A stretch of DNA of 6,492 bases from Acidimicrobiaceae bacterium (GTDB lineage: Bacteria > Actinomycetota > Acidimicrobiia > Acidimicrobiales > Bog-793): contig PMZN01000035.1 in the NCBI GenBank assembly GCA_003170375.1, forward strand, positions 2,017 to 8,508. Reading direction: 5' to 3'. Position 1 is the stretch's first letter, and every line of letters begins with the position of its first letter. Of this stretch, positions 1 to 6,429 are shown in pieces. A program made the position numbers and the translations under genes. A model generated the notes under the pieces. The model saw only the letters and a list, made by a program, of their open reading frames with translations. It searched no databases and was not told the origin of the DNA.

Positions 1-72
1 GACCGCCGTCCGCGCTCGGATAGCCGCCGCAGCGAGTTGAGAGGCGTGGGGCCGTGAGGGCCACGGCATGAA
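1..72. other. Left-edge stretch, no secure gene
   Basis: No gene can be supported here. All three + strand frames hit a stop before fdhD (at 21-23, 38-40 and 55-57). The middle frame would give a short Ala-rich tail ending at the stop at 38-40, which could be the end of a gene entering from the left, but about a dozen residues cannot prove it. On the - strand an ATG at 69-67 opens a frame to the edge, without a visible ribosome binding site. I see no tRNA, repeat or terminator. Confidence 0.3.
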
Positions 73-92
73 GTGAAGCCAACCCCGCTCGT

Positions 93-98
93 TAGACT
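93..98 (+). promoter_or_regulatory. Candidate -10 box for a leaderless fdhD mRNA
   Basis: TAGACT at 93-98 matches four of six bases of the TATAAT consensus and fits the TANNNT pattern. It ends 7 bases before the ATG at 106, so transcription would begin at or next to the A of that start codon, giving a leaderless message. Such messages are common in actinobacteria and some other groups. No convincing -35 box lies 16-18 bases upstream, and no Shine-Dalgarno sequence precedes ATG 106, which fits a leaderless start but is also what chance would give. Confidence 0.3.
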
Positions 99-105
99 CT
101 GGGCC

Positions 106-1008
106 ATGTCCGAGGTGCCAGAGGATGCCCCCCGGCCGTCCGCGCAGCTGCAAGAGCCGTCGTCGAACCGTGTCGCCACCCGTCGTGCGACTACCCCAGT
201 TCGGGTGCTCGCGGCGAACCCATCCGGCACCGGCTTCGAACGGCCGGACCGCCTCGCCACCGAGGAGCCGATGGCGATCCAAGTGCGGGGCCGGCACCAG
301 GAGCCGGTGAGCGTCGCGGTGACGATGCGGACGCCAGGCAACGACTTCGAGCTCGCGGCGGGGTTCCTCGTGAGCGAGGGACTCGTCCACGAGCTCCATG
401 AGATTGCGGGTATCCGCTACTGCGATGTCGCGCCCGAGGAGCAGCACTACAACGTCGTGACCGTGGATCTCACCGTGCCCTTCACGATGGACTTCGCAGA
501 GCGGCACTTCTTCGCCTCGTCGAGCTGTGGGATCTGCGGAAAGGCTTCGCTCGACCAAGTCGAGGTCAACTGTCCGGTGATCGAGTCCGGGCCGGTGATC
601 GCTCGCTCGACCATTGTCTCGTTACCTGACGCGTTGCGCAGTTCCCAGCACATCTTCGAGCAGACCGGCGGCCTGCACGCTGCGGGGCTCTTCGATCCTG
701 AGGGGCGTCTCGTCGAGTCGCGCGAGGACGTCGGGCGCCACAACGCGGTCGACAAGCTCATCGGTCATGCTCTGCTCTCCGGCAAGATGCCGTTGCGGGA
801 GCGGGTACTTCTGGTGTCAGGACGCGTGAGCTTCGAGATCGTGCAGAAGGCGGCGGTCGCCGGAATCCCGATCACCTGTGCGGTCTCCGCGCCTTCGAGC
901 CTCGCGGTCGAAGCGGGCGAGCGACTCGGCATGACTGTCGTCGGCTTCCTTCGTGGTGACAAGTTCAACGTGTATTGCCACCGCGAACGGGTTGATCTCG
1001 AGGCCTGA
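106..1008 (+). CDS. fdhD: Formate dehydrogenase accessory sulfurtransferase FdhD
   Basis: A 300-residue FdhD-family protein. In the family, FdhD takes sulfur from a cysteine desulfurase (IscS in E. coli) and passes it to the bis-MGD cofactor, a step needed for formate dehydrogenase activity; it acts in the cytoplasm. The key CGIC pair is present (Cys141 and Cys144; codons 526-528 and 535-537), as are the family blocks TPGNDFELAAGFLVSEG, EDVGRHNAVDKLIG and GRVSFEIVQKAAVAGIP, and the C-terminal GFLRGDKFNVY. The first 30 or so residues are Pro/Ser/Arg-rich and lie outside the conserved domain. The start is uncertain: GTG at 73 adds 11 residues and has a GAGGG 12 bases upstream, while ATG 106 has no Shine-Dalgarno but a suitably placed -10-like box. 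The gene converges on the fds operon, whose FdsA is its likely client. Confidence 0.95.
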   Translation: MSEVPEDAPRPSAQLQEPSSNRVATRRATTPVRVLAANPSGTGFERPDRLATEEPMAIQVRGRHQEPVSVAVTMRTPGNDFELAAGFLVSEGLVHELHEIAGIRYCDVAPEEQHYNVVTVDLTVPFTMDFAERHFFASSSCGICGKASLDQVEVNCPVIESGPVIARSTIVSLPDALRSSQHIFEQTGGLHAAGLFDPEGRLVESREDVGRHNAVDKLIGHALLSGKMPLRERVLLVSGRVSFEIVQKAAVAGIPITCAVSAPSSLAVEAGERLGMTVVGFLRGDKFNVYCHRERVDLEA

Positions 1009-1010
1009 TC

Positions 1011-1027
1011 CGGCTGCGCGACAGCCG
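1011..1027. terminator. Small stem-loop between convergent fdhD and fdsD
   Basis: CGGCTG-CGCGA-CAGCCG forms a 6-bp perfect stem with a 5-base loop, starting two bases after the fdhD stop and lying in the 37-base gap to the fdsD stop. The position suits a bidirectional terminator for two converging units. Neither strand has a T-tract after the stem, so it is not a classical intrinsic terminator, and a stem this short could occur by chance in GC-rich DNA. Confidence 0.35.
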
Positions 1028-1045
1028 ATGGTCGGGGAGCAGGCG

Positions 1046-1261
1046 CTAGGCCGGCTTCGCCTCCGCAAGGAGATCAGCGGCAGCGACCACGAGCGGGTCG
1101 AAGCCGCCGCTGTGGACGTTGTCGAGAAGCTCGCGTCGCATCAGTGGCGGCCAGAACATGCGGATGTGGTCGGCCACTTCGGCCGCGGCCTGCGCCTGCG
1201 GATGGTGGCGGAAGTTCGCCGCAATCTGGTTTGCCATGCGCACCAGGTCAGTCCGTGTCAT
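1046..1261 (-). CDS. fdsD: NAD-dependent formate dehydrogenase delta subunit FdsD
   Basis: A 71-residue protein of the FdsD family, whose members are usually about 65-85 residues. It has no metal-binding cysteines. The N-terminal MANQIAANF segment, the DHIRMFWPPLMR block in the middle and the C-terminal FDPLVVAAADLL are the recognisable family features. In Rhodobacter and Cupriavidus-type enzymes FdsD is a small subunit of the complex needed for a stable, active enzyme and linked to cofactor insertion; it carries no redox centre. It is the last gene of the operon, starting 12 bases after the fdsA stop. Its GAGGA ribosome binding site (1271-1275, 9 bases from the ATG) overlaps the end of fdsA, which suggests translational coupling. 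The stop is TAG. Confidence 0.9.
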   Translation of the reverse strand: MTRTDLVRMANQIAANFRHHPQAQAAAEVADHIRMFWPPLMRRELLDNVHSGGFDPLVVAAADLLAEAKPA

Positions 1262-1273
1262 CTTGTCGATTCC

Positions 1274-4108
1274 TCAGCGGAACACAGGGACATCGGAGTC
1301 CACCTGGTGCGACGGGGCACTCGGGGACTCCGGGCTGGTCCCTGCGTGCAAGCGTGCACGCACCTGAACGGCGGTCACCTTGTACTCCGGGCAGTTCGTC
1401 GCCCAATCGGAATGCTCCGTTGTCACGACATTGGCACCCGTCACAGGGTGGTGGAAGGTCGTGTACACGACCCCTTGAGGCACGCGATCGGAGATGTGTG
1501 CTCGTAGCTCGGTCTCGCCCGAGCGGCTCGCGAGCGCTACCCAGCCGCCCTCGACGACACCGCGCTCTTCGGCGTCGTAGGGGTGGATCTCGAGCAGGTC
1601 TTCCGGATGCCACGCGACGTTCTTCGTCCTTCTCGTCTGGGCGCCGACGTTGTACTGGGACAGGATGCGACCGGTCGTGAGTATGAGCGGATAGCGACGG
1701 TTCGTCCGCTCGTCTGTCGGGACAAACGGGGTCTCGACGAATCGACCCTTTCCGCGGACGAACTTTCCGATGTGCATGATCGGCGTGCCGAGAGGAGCGG
1801 CCTCATTGCACGGCCATTGGATGCTCCCCACCTCGTCGAGCTTTGCGAACGAGACTCCGGCGAAAGTGGGCGTCATCCTCGCGATCTCGTCCATGATCTC
1901 GTTCGAGCCCCCGTAGTGCATCGGGTAGCCCATCGCCGTGGCGAGGTCGCAGACGACCTGCCATTCCTGCTTGCCGTTTCGCGGCGCCATGACCGGCCTG
2001 ACCCGGTTGATGCGCCGCTCGGCGTTGGTGAAGGTCCCGTCCTTCTCGAGAAACGACGTCCCCGGCAAGAAGACATGTGCGAACTTCGCGGTCTCGTTCA
2101 AGAACAGGTCCTGCACAATGCAAAGCTCGAGCGATGAGAGCGCCGCCTGGACGTGGTGGGTGTTCGGGTCGGACTGTGCGATGTCTTCGCCCTGCACATA
2201 GAGGGCCTTGAAGGTCCCCTCGACCGCACCGTCGAACATGTTGGGGATGCGCAGCCCTGGCTCTGAGTCGAGCGAGCGACCCCACGTCTCCTCGAACAGG
2301 TGGCGGACCGTGTCGTCAGACACGTGGCGATAGCCAGGGAACTCGTGCGGGAACGAGCCCATGTCGCACGAGCCCTGCACGTTGTTCTGGCCCCGGAGCG
2401 GATTGACGCCGACGCCTTGCCTGCCGATGTTGCCTGTCGCCATGGCGAGGTTCGCGATCCCCATGACCATCGTGGAGCCTTGGCTGTGCTCGGTGACGCC
2501 GAGGCCGTAGTAGATGGCTGCATTGCCACCCGACGCGTACAGGCGGGCCGCAGCCCGCAGGTCCGCGGCCGGCACGCCGGTGATCTCCTCGGTCGCCTCC
2601 GGGCTGTACTCCGGCGCGGAGATGAAAGCCGCCCACGTCGCGAAGTCGTCCGGTTCGCAGCGTTCGGCCACGAACTCGTGATCCACGAGATCTTCGGTGA
2701 CGACGACGTGTGCGATGGCGTTGACGACCGCCACGTTGGTCCCCGGGTGCAGCTGCAAGTGGTAGTCGGCCTCGACGTGCGGCGAGCGAACGATCTCGGT
2801 GCGACGCGGGTCGATCACGATGAGCTTCGCACCCTCCCGCATCCTTCGCTTCATCCGGGAGGCGAAGACCGGGTGCGCCTCGGTCGGGTTCGCCCCGATC
2901 ACGACGATGACGTCGCAGCTGTCGATCGACTTGAAGTCCTGAGTGCCGGCCGAGGTGCCAAAGGTCTGTTTCAGGCCGAATCCGGTGGGGGAGTGGCAAA
3001 CGCGGGCGCAGGTGTCGACGTTGTTGTTGCCGAAGGCGGCCCGCACCATCTTCTGCACGACGAAGACCTCTTCGTTGGTGCACCGCGAGGACGTGATCCC
3101 TCCGATCGCAGCGACGCCGTGGCGATCCTGGATCGATCTCAGGCGATCCGCCGTGTAGGAGATGGCCTCTTCCCAGCTCACCACACGCCACGGGTCCGTG
3201 ATGGCGTCGCGGACCATCGGCGTGAGCACGCGCTCTTTGTGTGTCGCGTATCCCCAAGCGAAGCGACCCTTCACGCACGAATGGCCCTCGTTGGCGCCGC
3301 CGTCCTTGTAGGGCACCATCCGGACTACCTCGTCACCTCGCATCTCGGCTTTGAACGAGCAGCCGACCCCGCAGTAGGCGCAGGTCGTGATCACAGTTCG
3401 GCTCGGGACACCCAGGCTGATGACCGTCTTCTCTTCGAGCGTCGCAGTCGGGCACGCCTGCACGCACGCGCCGCAGGAGACGCACTCGGACCCGAGGAAG
3501 TTGCCGGTGCCCGGTGCGACCTTCGAGCCGAAGCCGCGGCCTGCAATCGTCAGGGCGAAAGTTCCCTGGGTCTCCTCGCAGGCCCGAACGCAACGTGAAC
3601 AGACGATGCACTTGGATGCATCGAAAGTGAAATAGGGATTGCTCTCGTCCTTTTTGGTGTCGAGATGGTTGTCACCGGCGTAGCCGTAGCGAACCTCGCG
3701 AAGTCCCACGGCTCCCGCCATGTCCTGGAGCTCGCAGTCCCCGTTAGCCGCGCAGGTGAGGCAGTCAAGCGGATGGTCCGAGATGTACAGCTCCATGACG
3801 CCGCGGCGGAGCTTTTCGAGGCGCGGTGTCTGGGTGGAGACCTTCATGCCGGCCTCCACCGGAGTCGTGCACGACGCTGGCGTGCCGCGCCGGCCGTCGA
3901 TCTCCACAAGGCAAAGGCGGCATGAACCGAATGCCGCCAGACTGTCGGTCGCGCACAGCTTCGGCACGTCGATGCCGGCGAGGGCGGCAGCGTGCATGAC
4001 CGAAGTGCCCTCGGGCACCGTCACGGCCAGTCCATCGATCTCCACGTGGATCGATGCTTCTCCTGGTCGAGCCGGCGTACCGAGGTCGTGCTCCTTGAGC
4101 AAGGTCAT
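1274..4108 (-). CDS. fdsA: NAD-dependent formate dehydrogenase catalytic alpha subunit FdsA
   Basis: A 944-residue molybdo/tungsto enzyme that oxidises formate to CO2 (and in known relatives can run in reverse). Domains in order: NuoG-like 2Fe-2S domain, residues about 20-97 (Cys52, 63, 66, 80); His-ligated 4Fe-4S cluster (His112, Cys116, 119, 125); two-cluster ferredoxin domain (Cys167, 170, 173, 177 and Cys209, 212, 215, 219); the cluster next to the cofactor (Cys243, 246, 250, 278); the bis-MGD catalytic domain; and the dinucleotide-binding C-terminal domain from about 805. The active site is in CARVCHSPTG: Cys371 (codon 2998-2996, TGC) as metal ligand followed by His372, so it is a cysteine, not a selenocysteine, enzyme. 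Length matches FdsA of other bacteria (about 950). The last 25 or so residues are Ser/Pro-rich and poorly conserved in look. The start has a strong GAGGAG (4116-4121) 7 bases upstream. FdsB and FdsG, the electron acceptors, are encoded just upstream. Confidence 0.97.
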   Translation of the reverse strand: MTLLKEHDLGTPARPGEASIHVEIDGLAVTVPEGTSVMHAAALAGIDVPKLCATDSLAAFGSCRLCLVEIDGRRGTPASCTTPVEAGMKVSTQTPRLEKLRRGVMELYISDHPLDCLTCAANGDCELQDMAGAVGLREVRYGYAGDNHLDTKKDESNPYFTFDASKCIVCSRCVRACEETQGTFALTIAGRGFGSKVAPGTGNFLGSECVSCGACVQACPTATLEEKTVISLGVPSRTVITTCAYCGVGCSFKAEMRGDEVVRMVPYKDGGANEGHSCVKGRFAWGYATHKERVLTPMVRDAITDPWRVVSWEEAISYTADRLRSIQDRHGVAAIGGITSSRCTNEEVFVVQKMVRAAFGNNNVDTCARVCHSPTGFGLKQTFGTSAGTQDFKSIDSCDVIVVIGANPTEAHPVFASRMKRRMREGAKLIVIDPRRTEIVRSPHVEADYHLQLHPGTNVAVVNAIAHVVVTEDLVDHEFVAERCEPDDFATWAAFISAPEYSPEATEEITGVPAADLRAAARLYASGGNAAIYYGLGVTEHSQGSTMVMGIANLAMATGNIGRQGVGVNPLRGQNNVQGSCDMGSFPHEFPGYRHVSDDTVRHLFEETWGRSLDSEPGLRIPNMFDGAVEGTFKALYVQGEDIAQSDPNTHHVQAALSSLELCIVQDLFLNETAKFAHVFLPGTSFLEKDGTFTNAERRINRVRPVMAPRNGKQEWQVVCDLATAMGYPMHYGGSNEIMDEIARMTPTFAGVSFAKLDEVGSIQWPCNEAAPLGTPIMHIGKFVRGKGRFVETPFVPTDERTNRRYPLILTTGRILSQYNVGAQTRRTKNVAWHPEDLLEIHPYDAEERGVVEGGWVALASRSGETELRAHISDRVPQGVVYTTFHHPVTGANVVTTEHSDWATNCPEYKVTAVQVRARLHAGTSPESPSAPSHQVDSDVPVFR

Positions 4109-4209
4109 GACTGATCTCCTCGGGTCATCGACGACTTTCGGTTTGACCTGACTTCGTTCTTGCTACATGTCATTATGGCATCCCGGCGCCACGAAACTGG
4201 TCTCGCGCC
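4109..4209 (-). promoter_or_regulatory. fdsB-fdsA gap with a -10-like box
   Basis: This 101-base gap breaks an otherwise tightly packed operon. Read on the - strand it contains CATAAT (4177-4172), five of six matches to a -10 box, in AT-richer sequence than its surroundings. The hexamers 16-18 bases upstream do not resemble a -35 box. A secondary promoter giving extra fdsA-fdsD message is possible but weakly supported. The only other clear signal is the fdsA ribosome binding site GAGGAG at 4121-4116. No strong hairpin or terminator is evident. Confidence 0.25.
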
Positions 4210-5763
4210 TCACAGCAGGACCGCCTCGACCTGGTCGAAATCCTCGGGGAAGTGCTCCAAGGCGCTCCGCACAGGCAAGGGGGTGAGCCCACCCATCGCG
4301 CAGAGCGACCCGTCAACCATTGTCTCGCACAAGTCCTCGAGCAGTTCGAGGTTGGCCTCGCGGTTGTCCCCGGCGATTATGCGGTCAATGACCTCGACGC
4401 CGCGCACTGCTCCCACCCTGCAAGGTGTGCACTTGCCGCAAGACTCTTCAGCGCAGAACTCCATCGCGAAGCGCGCCTGGTGGCTCATGTCCACGCTTTC
4501 GTCGAAGACCACGATGCCCCCGTGTCCCACCATGGCGCCGGCTGCCGCGAAGGCCTCGTAGTCCATCGGCAAGTTGAAACGGCTCGTCGGCAGGTAGGCG
4601 CCGAGGGGACCGCCGACCTGGACAGCCCGCACCGGTCGACCGCTCGCGGTCCCACCGCCGTACTCCTCGACGAGCTCGCCGAGGGTGACGCCGAAGGCAG
4701 TCTCGACGATGCCACCGTGCTTGATGTTGCCCGCGAGCTGGAAGACTTGAGTCCCGCGCGAGCGCCCCACACCGAGCTCCCGGAATGCCTCGGCTCCCTT
4801 CGCGAGGATCGGCGGGACCGTGGCGAGAGAGAGGACGTTGTTCACGACCGTTGGCTTCCCGAAGAGCCCGGCGATCGCAGGGAGCGGGGGCTTGGCGCGT
4901 ATCATGCCGCGCCGACCCTCGAGGCTCTCGAGCATGGCCGTCTCCTCACCGCAGATGTACGAGCCGGCCCCGACTCGCAGGTGCAGGTCGAAGGAGCGGT
5001 CCGTCCCGAGCACAGAGGGTCCCACCCAGCCGTTCAGATAGGCGATGTCGATCGCCGCAGCCATCGTGGTGACGGCGTCGGGGTACTCAGAGCGGAGGTA
5101 GACGTAACCCTCGCTAGCGCCGACTGCGAGCCCGGCGATGACCATGCCCTCCACCACGAGGAAGGGGTCGCCCTCCATGAGCATGCGATCGGCGAAAGTC
5201 CCGCTGTCGCCCTCATCCGCGTTGCAGGCGATGAATTTGAGGTCCGAAGGCACGTCTAGGACCGTCTGCCACTTGATACCTGTCGGGAAGCCCGCCCCAC
5301 CCCGGCCGCGAAGACCGGAATCGGTTACGGCCGTCACGATCTCCTGAGGCGTCATTCCGAGCGCCAGGCGCAGTCCCGCGAGGCCGCCGGTCGCCTCGTA
5401 GTCCGCCACTGAGAGCGGATCGTTGATCCCGACCCTTGCGAAGGTGAAACGTGTCTGTCGTCTGAGGTGGGAGATCTCCTCGGTCTTCCCCAGGCAGAGC
5501 CGGTGCGGCGCGCCGTCGAGCATCCCGGCGTCGAGGAGCTCACCGACGCCCCCGGCGTGGACCGGGCCGTAGGCGACCCGCCCTTCGGGTGTGGAGACTT
5601 CCACGAGCGGCTCGAGCCAGAACATCCCGCGTGAGCCGTTGCGCACAAGGCGGATGTCGCGTTGGCGAACAGCCGCCTCCCGCGTGATCGCGGTCGCGAC
5701 GTCATCTGCGCCGACCGAACGTGCGGCGGCGTCAAGAGGCACGAAGACGTCGACAGGACCCAT
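4210..5763 (-). CDS. fdsB: NAD-dependent formate dehydrogenase beta subunit FdsB (FMN/NAD diaphorase)
   Basis: A 517-residue NuoF-like subunit that takes electrons from FdsA and reduces NAD+ at FMN. Residues about 1-110 form an N-terminal domain that in this family has a thioredoxin-like fold related to NuoE. It contains one cysteine (Cys90), so it cannot carry the NuoE 2Fe-2S cluster. The NuoF part follows: glycine-rich GLRGRGGAGFPTGIKW (150-165) and NADEGDSGTFADR (181-193) for nucleotide and FMN binding, then GAGSYICGEETAML (265-278). The C-terminal 4Fe-4S cluster has ESCGKCTPCR ligands Cys442, 445 and 448, with Cys488 as the fourth. The start codon overlaps the fdsG stop by one base (TGATG), with GAGG (5771-5774) 7 bases upstream inside fdsG, so the two genes are probably translationally coupled. 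Similar proteins occur in NAD-reducing hydrogenases, but the fdsA partner makes the formate dehydrogenase assignment secure. Confidence 0.96.
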   Translation of the reverse strand: MGPVDVFVPLDAAARSVGADDVATAITREAAVRQRDIRLVRNGSRGMFWLEPLVEVSTPEGRVAYGPVHAGGVGELLDAGMLDGAPHRLCLGKTEEISHLRRQTRFTFARVGINDPLSVADYEATGGLAGLRLALGMTPQEIVTAVTDSGLRGRGGAGFPTGIKWQTVLDVPSDLKFIACNADEGDSGTFADRMLMEGDPFLVVEGMVIAGLAVGASEGYVYLRSEYPDAVTTMAAAIDIAYLNGWVGPSVLGTDRSFDLHLRVGAGSYICGEETAMLESLEGRRGMIRAKPPLPAIAGLFGKPTVVNNVLSLATVPPILAKGAEAFRELGVGRSRGTQVFQLAGNIKHGGIVETAFGVTLGELVEEYGGGTASGRPVRAVQVGGPLGAYLPTSRFNLPMDYEAFAAAGAMVGHGGIVVFDESVDMSHQARFAMEFCAEESCGKCTPCRVGAVRGVEVIDRIIAGDNREANLELLEDLCETMVDGSLCAMGGLTPLPVRSALEHFPEDFDQVEAVLL

Positions 5764-6260
5764 CAGCGCGCCTCGGCCCTAGAGGCGGCGACGAGCTCGT
5801 CGAAGCCGGCCTCGTCGACCCTGCCCTTCAGCCGGCCGTCAACGAGCACTGCCGGGGAGAGCGCGCAATTGCCGAGACAGAACACCTGCTCGAGGGTCAC
5901 TGCGCCATCGGACGTCGTGCCACCGAAGTCGACTGCGAGGTGCTCGCGTGCATGCCGGGCGAGCCGCTCGGCACCCATGGACTGGCAGGCTTCGCCTCGA
6001 CATACGTGGATCACCGAGGTGCCCGGCACCTCGGAGCGGAAATCCTTGTAGAAGGTGACGACGCCGTAGACCTCGGCCTTGGAGAGGTTCAGCGCCTCAG
6101 CCACGAGATCGACGGCCCGGGCATCGATATGGCCGAACACATCCTGCAGCTCGTGCAGGACCGGCATCAGAGCACCGCGTTTGGCGCGATGTCTCTCAAC
6201 GATGGCAACGGTTCGCTCCTGCGACCAGGGCAAGTAGAAGCCTTTCGTATTCGGAGCCAT
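5763..6260 (-). CDS. fdsG: NAD-dependent formate dehydrogenase gamma subunit FdsG (2Fe-2S)
   Basis: A 165-residue NuoE-family subunit, close to the usual 150-180. An N-terminal helical region (about 15-70, including VLHELQDVFGHID and ALNLSKAEVYGVVTFY) precedes a thioredoxin-like domain that binds one 2Fe-2S cluster through Cys87, Cys92, Cys128 and Cys132 (HVCRGEAC and FCLGNCALSP). In the complex it docks on FdsB near the FMN. It is the first gene of the operon. The ATG at 6260 has GAGGTG 5 bases upstream, and that ribosome binding site is part of a perfect 34-bp palindrome (6266-6299), so its translation may be controlled by RNA folding or by a bound protein. No nearby alternative start is better. 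Confidence 0.95.
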   Translation of the reverse strand: MAPNTKGFYLPWSQERTVAIVERHRAKRGALMPVLHELQDVFGHIDARAVDLVAEALNLSKAEVYGVVTFYKDFRSEVPGTSVIHVCRGEACQSMGAERLARHAREHLAVDFGGTTSDGAVTLEQVFCLGNCALSPAVLVDGRLKGRVDEAGFDELVAASRAEAR

Positions 6261-6265
6261 CGCTA

Positions 6266-6271
6266 CACCTC
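6266..6271 (-). promoter_or_regulatory. fdsG Shine-Dalgarno sequence, potentially masked
   Basis: On the - strand this reads GAGGTG, a good match to the anti-Shine-Dalgarno sequence, 5 bases before the fdsG ATG. All six bases pair with CACCTC in the opposite palindrome arm (6294-6299), so a message carrying both arms would hide its ribosome binding site. Confidence 0.75.
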
Positions 6272-6299
6272 ATTCGGGCTGCGCAGCCCGAATGAGGTG
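6266..6299. repeat. Perfect 34-bp palindrome over the fdsG ribosome binding site
   Basis: The 17-base arm CACCTCATTCGGGCTGC at 6266-6282 is followed at once by its exact reverse complement at 6283-6299. The symmetry stops at the flanking bases (A at 6265, C at 6300). In the fdsG message it would fold into a 15-bp stem with a GCGC loop, ending 5 bases before the start codon. There is no T-tract on either side, so it does not look like an intrinsic terminator. It could be an RNA control element or a dyad operator for a dimeric regulator; the sequence cannot tell which. Confidence 0.9.
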
Positions 6300-6314
6300 C
6301 GCGCCGAGTCCGAA

Positions 6315-6344
6315 ATCACAACTTGGATGCTGAAGACATGTTAA
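6315..6344 (-). promoter_or_regulatory. Candidate promoter of the fdsGBAD operon
   Basis: On the - strand TTAACA (6344-6339, five of six matches to TTGACA) is followed after 18 bases by TGTGAT (6320-6315, four of six matches to TATAAT). Transcription would start near 6308, just before the palindrome, giving a leader of about 48 bases made up mostly of that palindrome. It lies in the only sizeable non-coding gap upstream of fdsG and in its most AT-rich part. The match is moderate, and other sigma factors cannot be excluded. Confidence 0.4.
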
Positions 6345-6429
6345 CGAACGAGACCAGGTCCACGACTCTCGCCACTTGAGAGGCTGTCGATTGTCGGAGT
6401 CGACCCAAGGTACAGGGCAGCCTCCCCGC

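Noticed and set aside
1..69. Open frame on the - strand starting at ATG 69-67 and divergent from fdhD
   Set aside because: No ribosome binding site, only 23 codons visible, Ala/Arg-rich residues and no recognisable protein start.
953..1507. Open frame of 184 codons on the + strand across the fdhD-fdsD junction
   Set aside because: It overlaps the end of fdhD, runs antisense to fdsD and the end of fdsA, and has low-information composition.
2316..3278. Open frame of 320 codons on the - strand inside fdsA in another frame
   Set aside because: Extremely Arg/Gly/His-rich translation, full overlap with the true fdsA frame, and no domain. A GC-driven shadow.
2300..3598. Long open frame of 432 codons on the + strand, opposite fdsA
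   Set aside because: It lies wholly antisense to the conserved fdsA catalytic region. Its translation is rich in Arg, Ala, Asp, Val and His with no recognisable motif, as expected for the antisense shadow of a GC-rich gene.
4105..4173. 22-codon mini-frame on the - strand in the fdsB-fdsA gap, with its TGA overlapping the fdsA ATG
   Set aside because: The overlap looks like a coupled leader peptide, but there is no ribosome binding site before its ATG and the residues show no attenuation-type codon run.
4252..5259. Open frame of 335 codons on the + strand, opposite fdsB
   Set aside because: Antisense to the conserved NuoF core, with composition biased to Arg, Ala, Glu, His and Val and no motif.
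5721..6344. Open frame of 207 codons on the + strand, opposite fdsG and running through the palindrome
   Set aside because: It is antisense to all of fdsG, whose four cluster cysteines and family motifs are clear, and has no family signature of its own.
6363..6402. Short inverted repeats (CTCTC/GAGAG and CGACTC/GAGTCG) upstream of the operon promoter
   Set aside because: Stems of 5-6 bp with loops of 7 and 28 bases and no T-tract are expected by chance; not strong enough for a terminator or operator.
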